NCBI GenBank assembly: GCA_002914805.1
Contig: JXTB01000093.1
Location: 580,644 to 644,643, forward strand
Source: Parasponia andersonii
Taxonomy: Eukaryota > Streptophyta > Magnoliopsida > Rosales > Cannabaceae
Reading direction: 5' to 3'
Length of the DNA: 64,000 nt
Shown: piece after piece, positions 11,720 to 23,463 of the stretch
Layout: every line of letters begins with the position of its first letter
Numbering within the stretch: position 1 is the stretch's first letter
Notes under the pieces: model-generated
Told to the model about the DNA's origin: nothing
The model's database searches: none
The model's input: the letters and a program-made list of their open reading frames with translations, nothing else
Translations under genes and position numbers: made by a program

Positions 11720-12990
11720 TATTTCTAGCTCTCAAGTGGCTTCGTCTTCCTTATGGTGTTGCCGAAGAACCTTGACAAGTGGTATCTCTTTATTTCGAAG
11801 CACTTTGAGCTCTCTCCCCAGTATTCGGACTGGTTATTTCTCATATGATATATTTTCTTGTAATGGCACTTTCACATGCTGAATAATATACTATGGATCA
11901 GGCATAAACTTACTGAGTATTGAGACCAAAAAAACATTGTGCACTTGACCCAATTATAGTGACAAATCAAAGCGATATGCTACGGGTCCAATTCTAGAAG
12001 TAATCTCAAATGGTACAATATATTTTAGAGCCAATTTGCCTTTAAGCCCAAATCTAGTGATCCCATGCCTTGGCGTCACTTTCAAGAATACTAGATCACT
12101 AACTTTGAACTCTACTTCACCTCTCTTTAGGTCCACATAGCTTTCTGACGACTCTGCATAACATTAAGTCTTTCTCAAATCTTGTTAATTTTCTTAGTAG
12201 TTACTTGTATCAGTTCTAGCCTAAGAGTAACACGCTCCTCTGTATCAGCCTAACATAAGGGTAATCTACATGGTCTCCTATATAATACCTGGTATGGAAC
12301 CATGCCAAGACTACTTTGGTAGCTATTATTGTAAGCAAACTCCACCAATGACAGTTGATCATCCTCGCTTCTACTGAAATCCAGTATATAAGAGTGAAGC
12401 ATATCTTCTAGAGTTTGAATAGTCCTTTCAAATTGGTGAGGATGGTGAGCAGTGTTGAGATTTAGTTCTATCTCCAAAGCTCTTTGCAAAGCTCTCTAGA
12501 ATTTAGATGTAAATCTTGGGTCTCTGTCAGATACTATGCTTGATAGCACTCCATGTAATCGAATAATATCATCAATGTAGAGACGACTAAGCTTTTTGAG
12601 TAAAAAATCAGACCTAATCGGTATAAAATGAGCAATTTTTGTCATACGATCAACAATCACTCAAACTGTATTGTTCTTTCTTCGTGTCGTTGGCAAACCC
12701 ATCACAAAGTCCATTGTGATCTTATCCCATTTCCACTCTGGTGTAGGTAAAGGCTGTAGAAGTCCAGTTAGTCTCTGGTGTTTAGCTTTGTTTTGCTGAC
12801 ATGTCATACACTTAGCCATAAAAGTAACTATGCCACGTTTCATACCTATCTACTAATATTATCTCTTCAAATCATGATACATCTTTGTACTACCAGGATG
12901 TACTACAAATTTGGACTTATGAGCTTCAGTGAGAATGGTTTCTCTAAGATGAGGATCATTAGCTTCTACTAATTTTCTTCTAAAAAGCAT
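11720..12990 (-). pseudogene. Gypsy integrase and chromodomain, broken
   Basis: Reading down the minus strand, a zinc-finger part (CMTCQQNKAKHQR, near 12800) is followed by the core: WDKITMDFVMGLP, VIVDRMTKIAHF, IVSDRDPRF and a degraded HPHQFERTIQ where HPQTDGQSERT is usual. EFAYNNSYQSSLGM follows, then VFLKVTPRHGITRFG and DLVFLKV, and finally a chromodomain-like tail (EKxPVRILGRELKVLRNKEIPLVKVLRQHH) near 11740-11850. That tail marks a chromovirus. Two of the core aspartates are visible. At least six stops interrupt the frame, so no enzyme is made. Confidence 0.85.
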
Positions 12991-13077
12991 AAATTCTTCT
13001 CTATTTGTATTCCAACTTTCTAATTGTTCACCCTTTTCGAGTTGATTCCAAATAATTCTCGACTCTTGGTCTTGTCA

Positions 13078-14460
13078 TTAACTTTGCTGTACAGTCTGGA
13101 GAAGTGCAGGTATGACAACAATATTACTAAGATAAGCAGCGTTGCTAGACTCGAAGTACTGCAAGTTATAATCACCAATTGCCACTGAGTTCTTCCAATC
13201 TTGAAAAATAAATACAGCTAATATACCATAAGGTTTTCTACTCAAAGCATCAGCGATAATATTGGCCTTACCAAGAAGGTACTGTAATTCGAAGTCATAT
13301 ACTTCTATATACTCAACCCATCTTTGTAATTTAGATCCCATTGGATGAAGAGATATTTCAAACTCTTATAGTCAAAGAATATTTCGAATTTCACCATACA
13401 GATAACACCTCTAAATTTTGAGTGAGAAAATTACTGCTGCAAGTTCCAAGTCATGGGTAGGATAGTTTTTCTTATGTGGTTTCAACTGACGAGAAGTATA
13501 GGCCACAACTCGACTATTTTGAATTAGAACACATTCTAATCCTATCTTTGAAGCATTGGTATACACTACATAAGGTCCTTTACTCTCAAGAACAGTAAGA
13601 ATAGGTGCAGTTGTCAAACTGTTCTTGAGTTTCCCGAAAGCTTTTTCACAATCACTATCCAAAACAAACTTGATATCTTTCCTGGTCAACCTCATCAATG
13701 GTAATGCAACCCTTGAGAAATTCTGAATAAAACAATAGTAGTAGCCTGCCAAACTAAGGAAACTTTGTTTCTCTATCATATTCTTTGGTTTTTTTCACTT
13801 TAGAATGACTTCTACTTTAGTAGGAATGACTAAGATACCTTTTTGAGAAATTACATGCCCTAAAAATTTAACTTCTAATATCCATAAATCACATTTTGAT
13901 CTCTTGGCCTATAGCTGATGACTTCTCAAAAGTTCAAGCATTATCCTCAAATGTTCAGCATGATCTTCCTAGGTCTTGGAATATACCAGGATATTATTAA
14001 TAAAAACAACCACAAAATGATCCAAGTACGGGATGAAAATCTGATTCATGAGGTCCGTAAAAGTTGCAGGTGCATTAGCTAAACCAAAAGACATTACCAA
14101 AAACTCAAAGTGACCATAATGAGTTTTGAATATTGTTTTCGGTATATCCTCCTCTCTTATCTTCAACCGATGATAACCTGATCTCAAGTTAATCTTGGAG
14201 AAGAATCTTGAACCACCAAGTTGATCAAATAGTTCGTTAATCCTTGGCAAAGGATACTAGTTCTTTATTGTTAACTAGTTTAACTTCCTATAGTCCACAC
14301 AAAGCCTTAAAGTGTCATCAACTTTCTTGGCGAACAAAATAAGAGCATTCCAAGGAGAAGTACCACTCTAAATGAAACCTTTGAATATCAAATCATCCAT
14401 CTGTTCTCTCAATTTATTCATCTTTGTATGAGTCATGCGGTAGGCTGGAATAGAAACTGG
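13078..14460 (-). pseudogene. Gypsy reverse transcriptase and RNase H, catalytically dead
   Basis: The RT begins near 14460 (AYRMTHTKMNKLREQ) and runs through [36 protein letters not shown] and the active-site segment [14 protein letters not shown] (near 13993-14010). The usual motif is IDD, so both catalytic aspartates are replaced by asparagine. RNase H follows (13411-13779), with VYTNASKIG where YTDAS is usual, again D to N. Its end, DFELQYLLGKANIIADALSRK, lies at 13220-13300. All three changes fit G-to-A on the coding strand, as produced by decay of methylated cytosine on the other strand. Stops and frame changes separate the parts. Confidence 0.88.
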
Positions 14461-14639
14461 CTGAGCTCCAGGAATAAGGTCAATACATAACTCGATTTCC
14501 CTATCTGGTGGTAGTCCTGGTAAATCCTCTTAAAATACCTCTGGATATTCACTCACCACTGGTATCCATAGTTCTTGATCATTAGTTCTCATCTCGCCAT
14601 CAATTTCCCATAATACTTAAGTTTCTTCCTACTACCCAA

Positions 14640-16340
14640 ACAGGCTTTCAGAATAGAACTTGGACTAAATGAATTCATTCGAGCTTGACATATTATAGGT
14701 TATCCATCAACCAGAAAAAGTGTTCCTCATTTATCATAACAATCAACAATAGCTCAATACTTGGATAACCAATTCATACCAAGTATTACATCATATTGTT
14801 TCATTGGTAACACAATTAAATCAGCAATTAATTCTTTACCGTCAATTGCCACACAATAAGATGTACACACACTAAACACATAAGTGACTCCATCTATAGG
14901 TGTTCCCAAATTCTAACCCCAAAAGTTGAACAAATAACAAGGATATGAATGATGCACTAGTGTCAAACAAAACACGTGCCCAAGAGTATGAAATAAGAAC
15001 CACACCATCATAAGAACCATACCATCAATAACATCTCGACCAGTGTATTCATTTGTGCAATCGGTTCCAGAAATTGTATAATCTTAGCCAGTGACTTTTC
15101 CTTTTTCCCTTATTGCCTCTTTCTCGTCCAAGATGACTACTGCTAGATCCAGGGCCACTGCTATTATATCTATAACTTCTTTGACTCCCTGAAGCTTGAG
15201 AAGTCTGGAAATTCTGAGTGTAATCCTGGGGGTAGTACTAGTACTGGTAAGGTGGTAGAGATGAAAAAGCTTGGGAAACACCCTGAGATAGCTGAGATCT
15301 AGCTTGAGTATTCTGGTGAGATGCTAAACCAGAATAGCTTCTAAGTTGTCCTCCCTGAGAAAGAGGGAATTTTTGTAGACATTTTAGACATTCATTCCCT
15401 TTATGGCCCTATTGACCACAGTGATAACACGTATAGATATTGAACCTTCTTTTACTTAATGATCCACTACTTTTATAGCTTTCATTGTTTGGTGAACCTT
15501 GGGCAGGCTATTGTCCTTGGTTCCTCTTGTTTACTTTTCTATCATTGTTTTTATTCTTTCTTACACCCTACTCATTTTCTATGGCTTAATCTCATTGGGC
15601 AGCTAACACTACTTCAGAGAGAATGGCAAACGAGTGAATTGCAATACGGTTATAGATTTTTCGATTCAGACCATTCGCAATTCGATAAGTGTCACTTACC
15701 GTTGGGCTAAGGGCAAGGCTTGCCAATTCTATAAACTGTATCACATATTGGTTCATTGTTCTATTCCCCTGAGTCAGTCTCTTAATGACTCACTCTTCAG
15801 CTTGTTGATCATCATTTGCATAATGTGCTTTGAAGAGTCTTTCAAATTCTTTCCACGTTATGCCTTCTACATTCTACATAACCTCAATAGTCTCCCACCA
15901 ATAGATAGCATTCCCCGTCAAGCGAGATATAGCAAATATAGCCCAGAACTCTCTAGGAGTACCAAGGGTCCGAAAGTGTCATGTTATCTCACACAACCAT
16001 ATGTTGGCGACTAGTAGGTCTGGGGTTCCATCATACTATCTAGGCTGAAGGCACATAAACTTTTGAAGAAGATCAGCTTGATCGATTTGACGCTCTTGCG
16101 TTGATTGAGATTGAGGCAGATAGTTAGGACCTTGTATCTCAAGGAAAGCATCACATATTACTTTAAAAAACTGGTTGAAGTCTTGTGGAACTAGAGGGGG
16201 CTCGGCACCAAGTTAGCACCTCAGAGCTCTTCTAGGAGATTTTGAAAGTCTGAAATGATATACGAAACTATTAGTAAGGTAATGATGCATATCGTCATAA
16301 AAACAGTTTCAATCCAGTTTAATAGGGCTATATCGGAGGT
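14640..16340 (-). pseudogene. Gypsy gag and protease, broken
   Basis: A CCHC zinc knuckle (CYHCGQ, stop, GHKGNEC) lies near 15385-15430 and identifies gag. Upstream, to about 16340, is a heavily interrupted gag region. Downstream the protease-like part reads DTSASFIS (near 14965) and VLGMNWLSKY (near 14765). That pairing is typical of chromovirus protease, but the first catalytic motif is followed by frame breaks. No product expected. Confidence 0.8.
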
Positions 16341-16349
16341 ATTTAAATC

Positions 16350-16368
16350 TCCGGCTCTAATACCATAA
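16350..16368 (-). other. Primer binding site of the Tekay-like element
   Basis: The minus strand reads TGGTATTAGAGCCGGAG a few bases inside the 5' LTR. This matches the initiator-methionine tRNA type site (usual TGGTATCAGAGC) apart from one transition. Confidence 0.8.
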
Positions 16369-16372
16369 TTTA

Positions 16373-18863
16373 TGTCACAACCCAAACCTCAGGGCAGTGG
16401 CAAAAGAGGAATTTTGCTAGAATTAGAAATTCCTTAATTTATAAAGGAAAGGTTTAAAGAGTTTTGAATTTTTGAAATGGCATGATAAATAAAAACATTT
16501 TGAATTCCAACCAGTGAGCCTATCTCACAGTTCATAGTCACTAATAAATATAAAATGAATAATTTAGAGAACCAAATTCAAATAGTTAATCGAGCATCAC
16601 CGTTCACACCTCAACATCAAGCTCGTATGGTATATATATTTTACAGACATATTCAAAGTAGCATAATCCATTTATTTAACAAGACTTAAACAAAAGTCTT
16701 AAATCCACAATCCTAGCATTACTCAGTCACGAACTACAAGTAAAAGATAATTTCTTAATCCACTTATGGATCGTCAATATCACACTAGACACTACCTAGG
16801 GAGAAAGTAGGGGGAAGAGCATAAAAGGTTCCGTAGGTTACCCAATTTCCCTTTTTGGGAAAGTCTTTTTGTAATTCTCAAAATACCTGCATAGTTAGTA
16901 GTACTAAAAAATATTTTTATAAATACTAAGCTTTCAAAACATATATAGAAAACTATATTAAAACCAAAACCAGATGTCAAGATAAAAACGCATAGAAAAT
17001 CGTAAATAAACAAGCATAAAGTACACCACATAAATCAACACCTCACATGAGCTCTCACCATCTCATCACGACTAGAGTAACTTATACTACATATATTGAG
17101 TGATCCCTACTTGACATCTATTTCTGGAAACTGGAGGGACACCTGTGTGTCTAATCCTACCGAAACAGAGGGCACCAAATGCTTATGCCTATTGAGTGGA
17201 GATAGTCAGAAAACAAATCTCGCGCTTGTTTACGGGCTCTCACCAAAGGAGGGTATACTAGTCTGCCTACTACAACACCGTAATGTCTATGATGACTCTC
17301 ATGCATGATCATGTGAAATGTGCAATATATGGAGTCTCAAACAACTATGCAATGATTTAACATTTTAGACATGCTCTGATTTTTAAATAAAAATCCATTT
17401 TGTACTTAAAAATCCAAAAAACGATCGTCTAAATAACTAGCTGATCAATAGAGAACTTTTCTAGCGTCGCTAGCTCATCATAATTACTATTTCAAGGTAA
17501 AGGATTCAATTTCCCTATTTTCTATTATTTTTCATTAAAATTAGAATTTATTCTAAAAAATAAAATTTCGTGATTTTATTAAATTAAATTATTTGATTAA
17601 TTATTTTAATGAACTGTAAACTTGTGAAACCTTGTGGACTACTCTGCATATTTTATATGATTTTGTACTATTTTAATCTTGGGATTTGTTTAATGACACG
17701 TTCACTTGAACAAGTGAATTTCCAAACGGAGCCTCAAATTAAGAAAATGAGGTAACCACTGAATTCAGAACACCAAAATCATTGGGTTAAATATAAAGTT
17801 TGTCGAAAACGGGTTCTGGTGTGAAATTGGCCTGTGGCACGCAAAATGATGCAAATCATGAGTTATTTTTTCGATTTCGTGCGACTTCAGAAAATAGTGA
17901 TATTTTATATCTAAATTCATGTTCCGAGCTCACTAAGTCCAAATTTGAATTTAGAACTCAGTTTCTAGGTCCCGAGCATTATATGGGCTCAAAAATCCAA
18001 AAATTATAAAAATACCATATTTTAAAAATAATTAGAAAAATGCCACTTTTTCATATCAATAATTAACAATCTTCCGGTTATCGTTTTAATACTTAAAAAT
18101 CATGAGATTTCATGTTTCAATCTCCTTTTCATGTGGTATAATTTTCCTGACAAAATAACTCAATTTTGAAATAATTAGAAAAATACCACAAATTTTAATA
18201 TTTTAAAATGCTACAGTAATCAACTTCTTATTGGAGCTGAATTAGAGGCCGAGAGTGGTCGGAAATGAATGCTAACATCGAGATGAGTTCAAGGGTGGCG
18301 ACGGCAAGTTGATCGGATGTCGAAGAAAGAAACGGCGGGCAAAAAATCGTTCTAGTGGTGGTCACTTCAGGCAGTCTTTTCTCTGATGAGAAGTGGTGGT
18401 TAACGGTGGCAACATCTGGCATGGCTTTGTCGGCGCCTCCTAGTCATGGCGCGCTAGCGCATAGGGCTGTTGGGTCAGCGATAAACTCTCGGGTGAACAA
18501 TAATCAAGGGTGTGTTTGTAGGGCCTCTGTGGAGAAGAAGAAGAAAATGGGAGGTTTAAATGAAATTTTCAGAAACTGTAAATAGTGGGACATGTGGCGT
18601 AATCTAGTTTTACCGAAAAAATATTTTGAAATTCTATTTTAGCCACAAATTTTAAAAAGATTCTTTCATTTTAGTCTCTCTTTAATTATATTTTTGTCTC
18701 CAGTTTGTAATTTCTTTTTTACCTTTACCCCAAGTGTACTTCGACTCAAATGTGTCCACATTCATATCAGATTTAATTAATTAAATACCCGAAAAATCAA
18801 AATTACAAATTTACCATTGATCAAAAATTACACTTTTACCCTTAGAAAATTTTGGATTTTACA
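16373..18863 (-). repeat. 5' LTR of the Tekay-like element (LTR B)
   Basis: At 2491 bp it is the longer of the two LTRs. It retains a segment (about 16730-17090) missing from LTR A. Block 17421-17696 is the reverse complement of LTR A 10150-10427, while the sequence on both sides is collinear. The plus-strand frames at 16792-17031, 17096-17308, 17800-18009 and 18355-18585 are accidental. Confidence 0.92.
18228..18422 (-). other. Small LTR open frame, 64 aa, copy B
   Basis: It starts MPDVATVN and is collinear, residue by residue, with the 64-aa frame at 10980-11174. About 40 of 64 positions are the same by eye. No domain is recognised; see copy A. Confidence 0.35.
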
Positions 18864-19307
18864 TTAAGAACTTGAGGATTGATTGGTTATGTAACATGAT
18901 AAGTAGAAGTCCTAGCTAGCTTAAATCCATGTATTTGCAATTTCTTAAGTTGTCACGTTGTTGTCTAGACCGCAGGTAAAGAGTTTGTAACAACTTAAAT
19001 TTTTGGGATGAATTGATAATCTAATTATAATTACTATTAATCTAAAAGCAAAAACATGAGATGGCGGTCACAATTTGGAGCTAATTTATTAGGTTTCTTT
19101 GCTCTCTAATCACTGGAAGAAACTGTAAGCATTTTTCCTTGGGCACAAATATTGGTGCATCTTGTCGCATGACATCATATGTCAATAACACAAACAAAAG
19201 TAGGAGGAAATTTTTGGACCAAGAAACCACGTCATTCTCTCGGTGGGACTTTTTTTTTTCCCCTTTTGAATCGACAATTTATTGCAACATTAAACAACTT
19301 TATTTAG
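18864..19307. other. Spacer between two gypsy elements, nothing recognised
   Basis: Unique-looking AT-rich sequence. It ends with TTTAG, the left target duplication of the next element. Confidence 0.6.
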
Positions 19308-20143
19308 TGTTGTGCGGTCTAAAAATCCTAAGGTCGCATAAGGGTTATGAGCGACCTCCTCCGTAAAGGTTATATGCGACCTCCTCTGTGATAGTTATGT
19401 GCGACCTCTTCCNTAAAAATCCTAAGGTCGCATAAGGGTTATGAGCGACCTCCTCCGTAAAGGTTATATGCGACCTCCTCCGTGATGGTTATGTGCGACC
19501 TCTTCCACAGGTTTTGTGCGACCTTCTCCGTGCAGTTTGCCTGGTCAAATAGGAAACCTACAAGAAGAGGAAAACAAGTAAATGCTATAAAAGAAACCTA
19601 TAAGGAAAGGGAAACTGAAGTCTCCTATTTATGATCAACTAGTTATCCGTTTTTGGATAGCTACCCAATCGTATAGTTACCCAATCGTATAGTTACCCGT
19701 TTATACAATTAGGGTTCTAGGGACATTAGGATCCTAGAGACATAAGGATCCTAAAGACATAAAGTCACCTTGGCCTAATATAAAGGGACTGAATGTTCTG
19801 AACAAAACACACAACGATACAACACACAAAATATTCCAAACACCAAGTTTGGGATATACAAGTTTAGAGTATTAAGAGCTTTGAATACTCGTCCTTAGTA
19901 TTCTCAGTAGCTTTTCAGTCTTTCCAATTGTTCTTTAGTTTTTCCAGACGAGATTGTAACCTTGAGTGTGTGTGTAATTCTTCAGAATATAGTGAGAAAA
20001 CAGTGGACGTAGGCTCATCTTTTTTGGGGCCAAACCACTATAAATCCCTCTCTCCTTATTTGCTTTGATTTATTGCTTTAATTTATATAAGCCACATCTC
20101 TCGATTTTTTCTAAATTCATTGTTGATAAAACCTCCATCAACA
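19308..20143 (+). repeat. 5' LTR of the Tat-like element (first copy, with an N join)
   Basis: It begins TGTTGTGCGG and ends CCATCAACA. The first 105 bp are repeated after the N at 19413, so the true LTR is probably about 740 bp. Promoter-proximal tandem units (GCGACCTCCTCCGT-like) occur four to five times at 19340-19530. A transcript-start-like region lies near 19790. Confidence 0.8.
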
Positions 20144-20572
20144 TCATGCAATTTCTACTCATTAACAAGGTAGGGAGCACGAGCATTCCAGCATAGTTTT
20201 GTATTTTCTTACAGTGCAGGCACAGATTTCATCATAAATGATTTGATCCATATTTTTAGATTTTCTAGTGAAAATGGAATATAATAGCAAAACACGGTCT
20301 TAAGAAACACTTTTATCATGAGTAGTAGGCATTAAGCGAGATTTAAGGAAATGGTACCAGATTTTAGTAGTTGGGTTCAGAGAGCTTCAAGACAAGTGTA
20401 AGCATCATGGGAGGAAACATTCTATTCAGCCTCTGCTATAGCAACAGTTTCGAGTACCGTTGGTAGCTTAGTTTCTGTGATTGCTTCGACAAACTCAGAG
20501 TGCTCGTCCATAGAATCCCCTAACCCAAATAGGGCATTGATGTCCTCCTCGCTCAAGGGAACTTGGACACCT
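20144..20572 (-). pseudogene. Fragment of a 'plant transposon protein' domain inside a doubtful join
   Basis: On the minus strand one can read a WxxFLKSRLMPTTHDKSVS-like segment followed by a VLLLYSI-like piece, the signature of the putative plant transposon protein domain found in several plant gypsy-related elements. Before it lies SEEDINALFGLGD. Stops interrupt it. It sits between a complete LTR and a second, partial LTR and ends at an N, so it may be misplaced by assembly. Confidence 0.5.
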
Positions 20573-20573
20573 N

Positions 20574-20866
20574 TTCGGATATACAAGTTTAGAGTATTAA
20601 GAGCTTTGAATAGTCGTCCTTAGTATTCTCAGTAGCTTTTCAGTCTTTCCAATTGTTCTTCAGTTTTTTCAGACGAGATTGTAACCTTGAGTGTGTGTAA
20701 TTCTTCAGAATATAGTGAGAAAACAGTGGACGTAGGCTCATCTTTTTTGGGGCCGAACCACTATAAATCCATCTCTCCTTATTTGCTTTGATTTATTGCT
20801 TTAATTTATACAAGCCACATCTCTCGATTTTTTCTAAATTCATTGTTGATAAAATCTCCATCAACA
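20574..20866 (+). repeat. Second, partial 5' LTR copy next to the primer site
   Basis: It starts immediately after an N with TTCGGATATACAAG and is near-identical to 19850-20143. It ends in CATCAACA and is followed by the primer binding site, so this is the LTR end that belongs to the internal region. Confidence 0.8.
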
Positions 20867-20868
20867 AT

Positions 20869-20885
20869 TGGCGCTAGAAGGAGGG
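20869..20885 (+). other. Primer binding site of the Tat-like element
   Basis: TGGCGCTAGAAGGAGGG lies two bases after the LTR end. TTGGCGC-type sites at this position are usual in the Tat/Athila branch and differ from the methionine type of the Tekay element. Confidence 0.7.
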
Positions 20886-20925
20886 CTATTCTGGCAAAAA
20901 TTTGTCAAATTTCACCTCTTTAATA

Positions 20926-23463
20926 ATGGCAAACACTAGAAACACTACCAGAGTCACCGGAACTAGCCAAAACCAACCTCAAAGTACCGCTGCTACATAG
21001 GCTACCCCTGCTCCGGACCAGCCTACTACGACGGCAATAGAGAACCTATCCCAGAGACAGGATCGCATGGAGGAAACGCTCGTGAACCTTCAGTAAGTCA
21101 CTAACCAAATCAATGATACCCTGCGACGACTTGCTGAAGGGCAGATGGTGACCCCACCACAACACGAACGTCCCAAAGAGCATCCTGCCCAGTTACCTGA
21201 GAAAGGAATACAGATCCTCGAGACAAGAAGACGCGGCCAGCCCAGAACTCAGCAGGAGCGTCATGAAGACCGCACCTCCAAGAGGAAAGGCAAGGCCGCA
21301 GACTTGCCTCCAGAGTCTCGTACAGAGAGTTCAAGTACGAACCCTGATCGCACACAACCTTCTCGTAAATCCGTTAATATCCAGGATCGCTTGAGCAGCG
21401 AACAAGGACGACCATCGAGAAGCTTCTTTGAAAGAGTCAACAGGGAGTCGAGACAAGATCCTGCAGACCTAAGACAATATCTAGAGCGACGACGTGGTCA
21501 TGATCGATCTGTATCGCATCATAGCAACCACAACCTGTCTCGTCGCACTATGTCATTGAATTCCTCTCATAGGTCGCAGAAGACTCTACCTGACCAGCCC
21601 GCTGTGAAATAGGATAATGAACGAAGCTCGCTCTTACCACCGGCAAGGAATGATGCTTTCACTCTGAACATCGATGTTCATAATTTAAGGATCGCATTAG
21701 ATGCACTTGCTGACTGGGACGATGAGCTCGTTGATGGGTATCGTCAGTCGCCATTCAGCGAAGAGGTTCGAGCTGCAGCCCTTTCCACCAGATTCAGACT
21801 TCCCACCATCAATACTTTTGATGGAAGGACTGATCCACAGGACCATATGGATCACTTCAGCGACTTGATGGAACTTCATCGGGTTAGTCACCATGCACGC
21901 TGCAGATGTTTCACTGTAACACTCTCAGGAGCGGCCAAGAAGTGGTTTCGAGGACTTAAATCCGGTTCAATCTCGTCCTGGCAACAACTACAGACGGCGT
22001 TCTTAAGACAATTTCAGGCCGCAAAGAATTTCACTGTTCCGCTTGTCAGTTTGTCCGCAATCCGGCAAGGTCTAGAGGAGACTCTACGGTCTTATCTCAA
22101 TCGATTCACTTCAGAGCTAGCGAAGGTCAACAACCCCCCTGAAGGAGGAGTTCTTACTCTTATGATGGCCGGGGTGCGACCAGAAACAAAACTCTGGGAA
22201 GAATTGCTTGAACAAGAGTGTAGAACTCTCGAAGACTTCTACCAAAGAGTTGCTCGACATCTAAGGTTAGAATCTTCACGAGAGAATCTTCAAAAGACTA
22301 AAAAAGGAGGAAAAACAGATGCGGCAAAAGTTGCGGTCGTCACCGACAATGGTGGTAATAAGAAGAACAAGAGGAATAACGAACAGGCAAGTGAGAATCA
22401 GCCTAGACCTAAAAGGCAGGAGATCGCAAAAGCTCCCATGAGGTTTAATAACCACACTGAATTAAACGCACCCATAGATCATATCTATGCGGTCACAAAT
22501 CAGAAGGAGCGATTCCAACAACCAGAACCGATGAGGTGAGACAGGGCTAAGCGCGATCCCAACAATTTCTGCCGATATCACAATGATATTGGGCATGACA
22601 CTAATAGTTGCTTTGCCCTGAAAGATGAAATTGAAAGGCTGATTAGAGAGGGACGATTGCGGCAGTATACCAGGCGGAGCGACGAAAAGCAAGAAGAAGA
22701 CCAACAGCGATCTCCAGAGATTCAACGCGAGGTGCGAACTATTTTTGGAGGACCACATGTTGGAGGAGATTCCAAGCGAGCACAGGATAGGTATGTGCGA
22801 GAAGCTCGACAGCAGCCGTTGACCAACGTCATGCATCTTGATCAGCGACCACGCAAGCTTCAGCGAGTACCGGAAATGGATATTACCTTCACAAAGCAAG
22901 ATACAAGGAAGGTCCATTATCCGCATAATGACGCGCTGGTCATAACAATTAACTGTGGAAGCACACAGTTGTGGCGAGTATTGGTCGACAACGGAAGTGC
23001 TGTGGACATCCTATACTTCGATGCCTTCAAAAAGATGGGGTTAAATGAGAGCGACCTGAAGCCTGCCACCACTCCACTCTATGGTTTTACTGGTGACAGC
23101 CTGATACCTATGGGCATGATTGAACTGATGGTCAGCGTTGGGACCTTTCCAAGGGTTTCATCGATAATGACCCAGTTTTTGGTGGTAGATTGCCCATCTG
23201 CCTTCAATGCAGTGCTAGGAAGACCGACATTAAGGGAACTTCGAGCTGTCACCTCGATCTATCATCTAACAATGAAGTTCCCAACCCAATATGGGGTAGG
23301 CAAGCTGCGAGGAAATCAGTACGATGCGAGGACTTTCTATAACAACTCGCTGAAACTCGCAGCAAAGGATGCGACCTCCCACACAATGATGGTCCATCTG
23401 CCAGATGAAGCGTCAGTCGTGGCAGCGGATGAAGCGTCAGTCGTGGCAGCGAATCGTCAGTGA
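20926..23463 (+). pseudogene. Tat-type gag-protease, one frame with four stops
   Basis: One uninterrupted frame of 846 codons begins at the ATG at 20926 (MANTRNTT) and contains only four stops: codons 25 (20998), 57 (21094), 229 (21610) and 538 (22537). All four could arise by single C-to-T changes from CAG, CAA or CGA. The order is a charged N-terminal region, the retrotransposon gag domain (about 21840-22290, with GAAKKWFRGL and TAFLRQF), a basic linker, a CxxH...GHxxxxC knuckle (FCRYHNDIGHDTNSC, near 22570) and an aspartic protease with LVDNGSAVDILY (near 22982) and FNAVLGRPTLRE. The residue after the catalytic D is N. Near the end a 21-bp unit (DEASVVAA) is repeated. The frame is recently inactivated, with no frameshift. 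Confidence 0.85.

Larger units (their letters stand above)
9492..18863 (-). mobile_element. Ty3-gypsy chromovirus (Tekay/Del-like), complete but dead
   Basis: Two long LTRs (9492-11615 and 16373-18863) enclose minus-strand gag, protease, reverse transcriptase, RNase H, integrase and a C-terminal chromodomain, the order and content of the Tekay/Del lineage. The ends are TGT...ACA, reading TGTCAC on the plus strand. The flanking 5-mers TTAAC (9487-9491) and TTAAG (18864-18868) fit an old 5-bp target duplication with one change. A purine-rich tract borders the 3' LTR and a methionine-tRNA-type primer site borders the 5' LTR. Coding regions carry many stops and catalytic substitutions. The LTRs differ by a deletion of about 330-360 bp (near 9830 in the 3' LTR) and by a 276-bp inversion. 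Confidence 0.92.

Noticed and set aside
21145-21612. Gag-like frames of the Tat element as separate genes
   Set aside because: They lie in one reading frame from 20926 to 23463, split only by nonsense codons.
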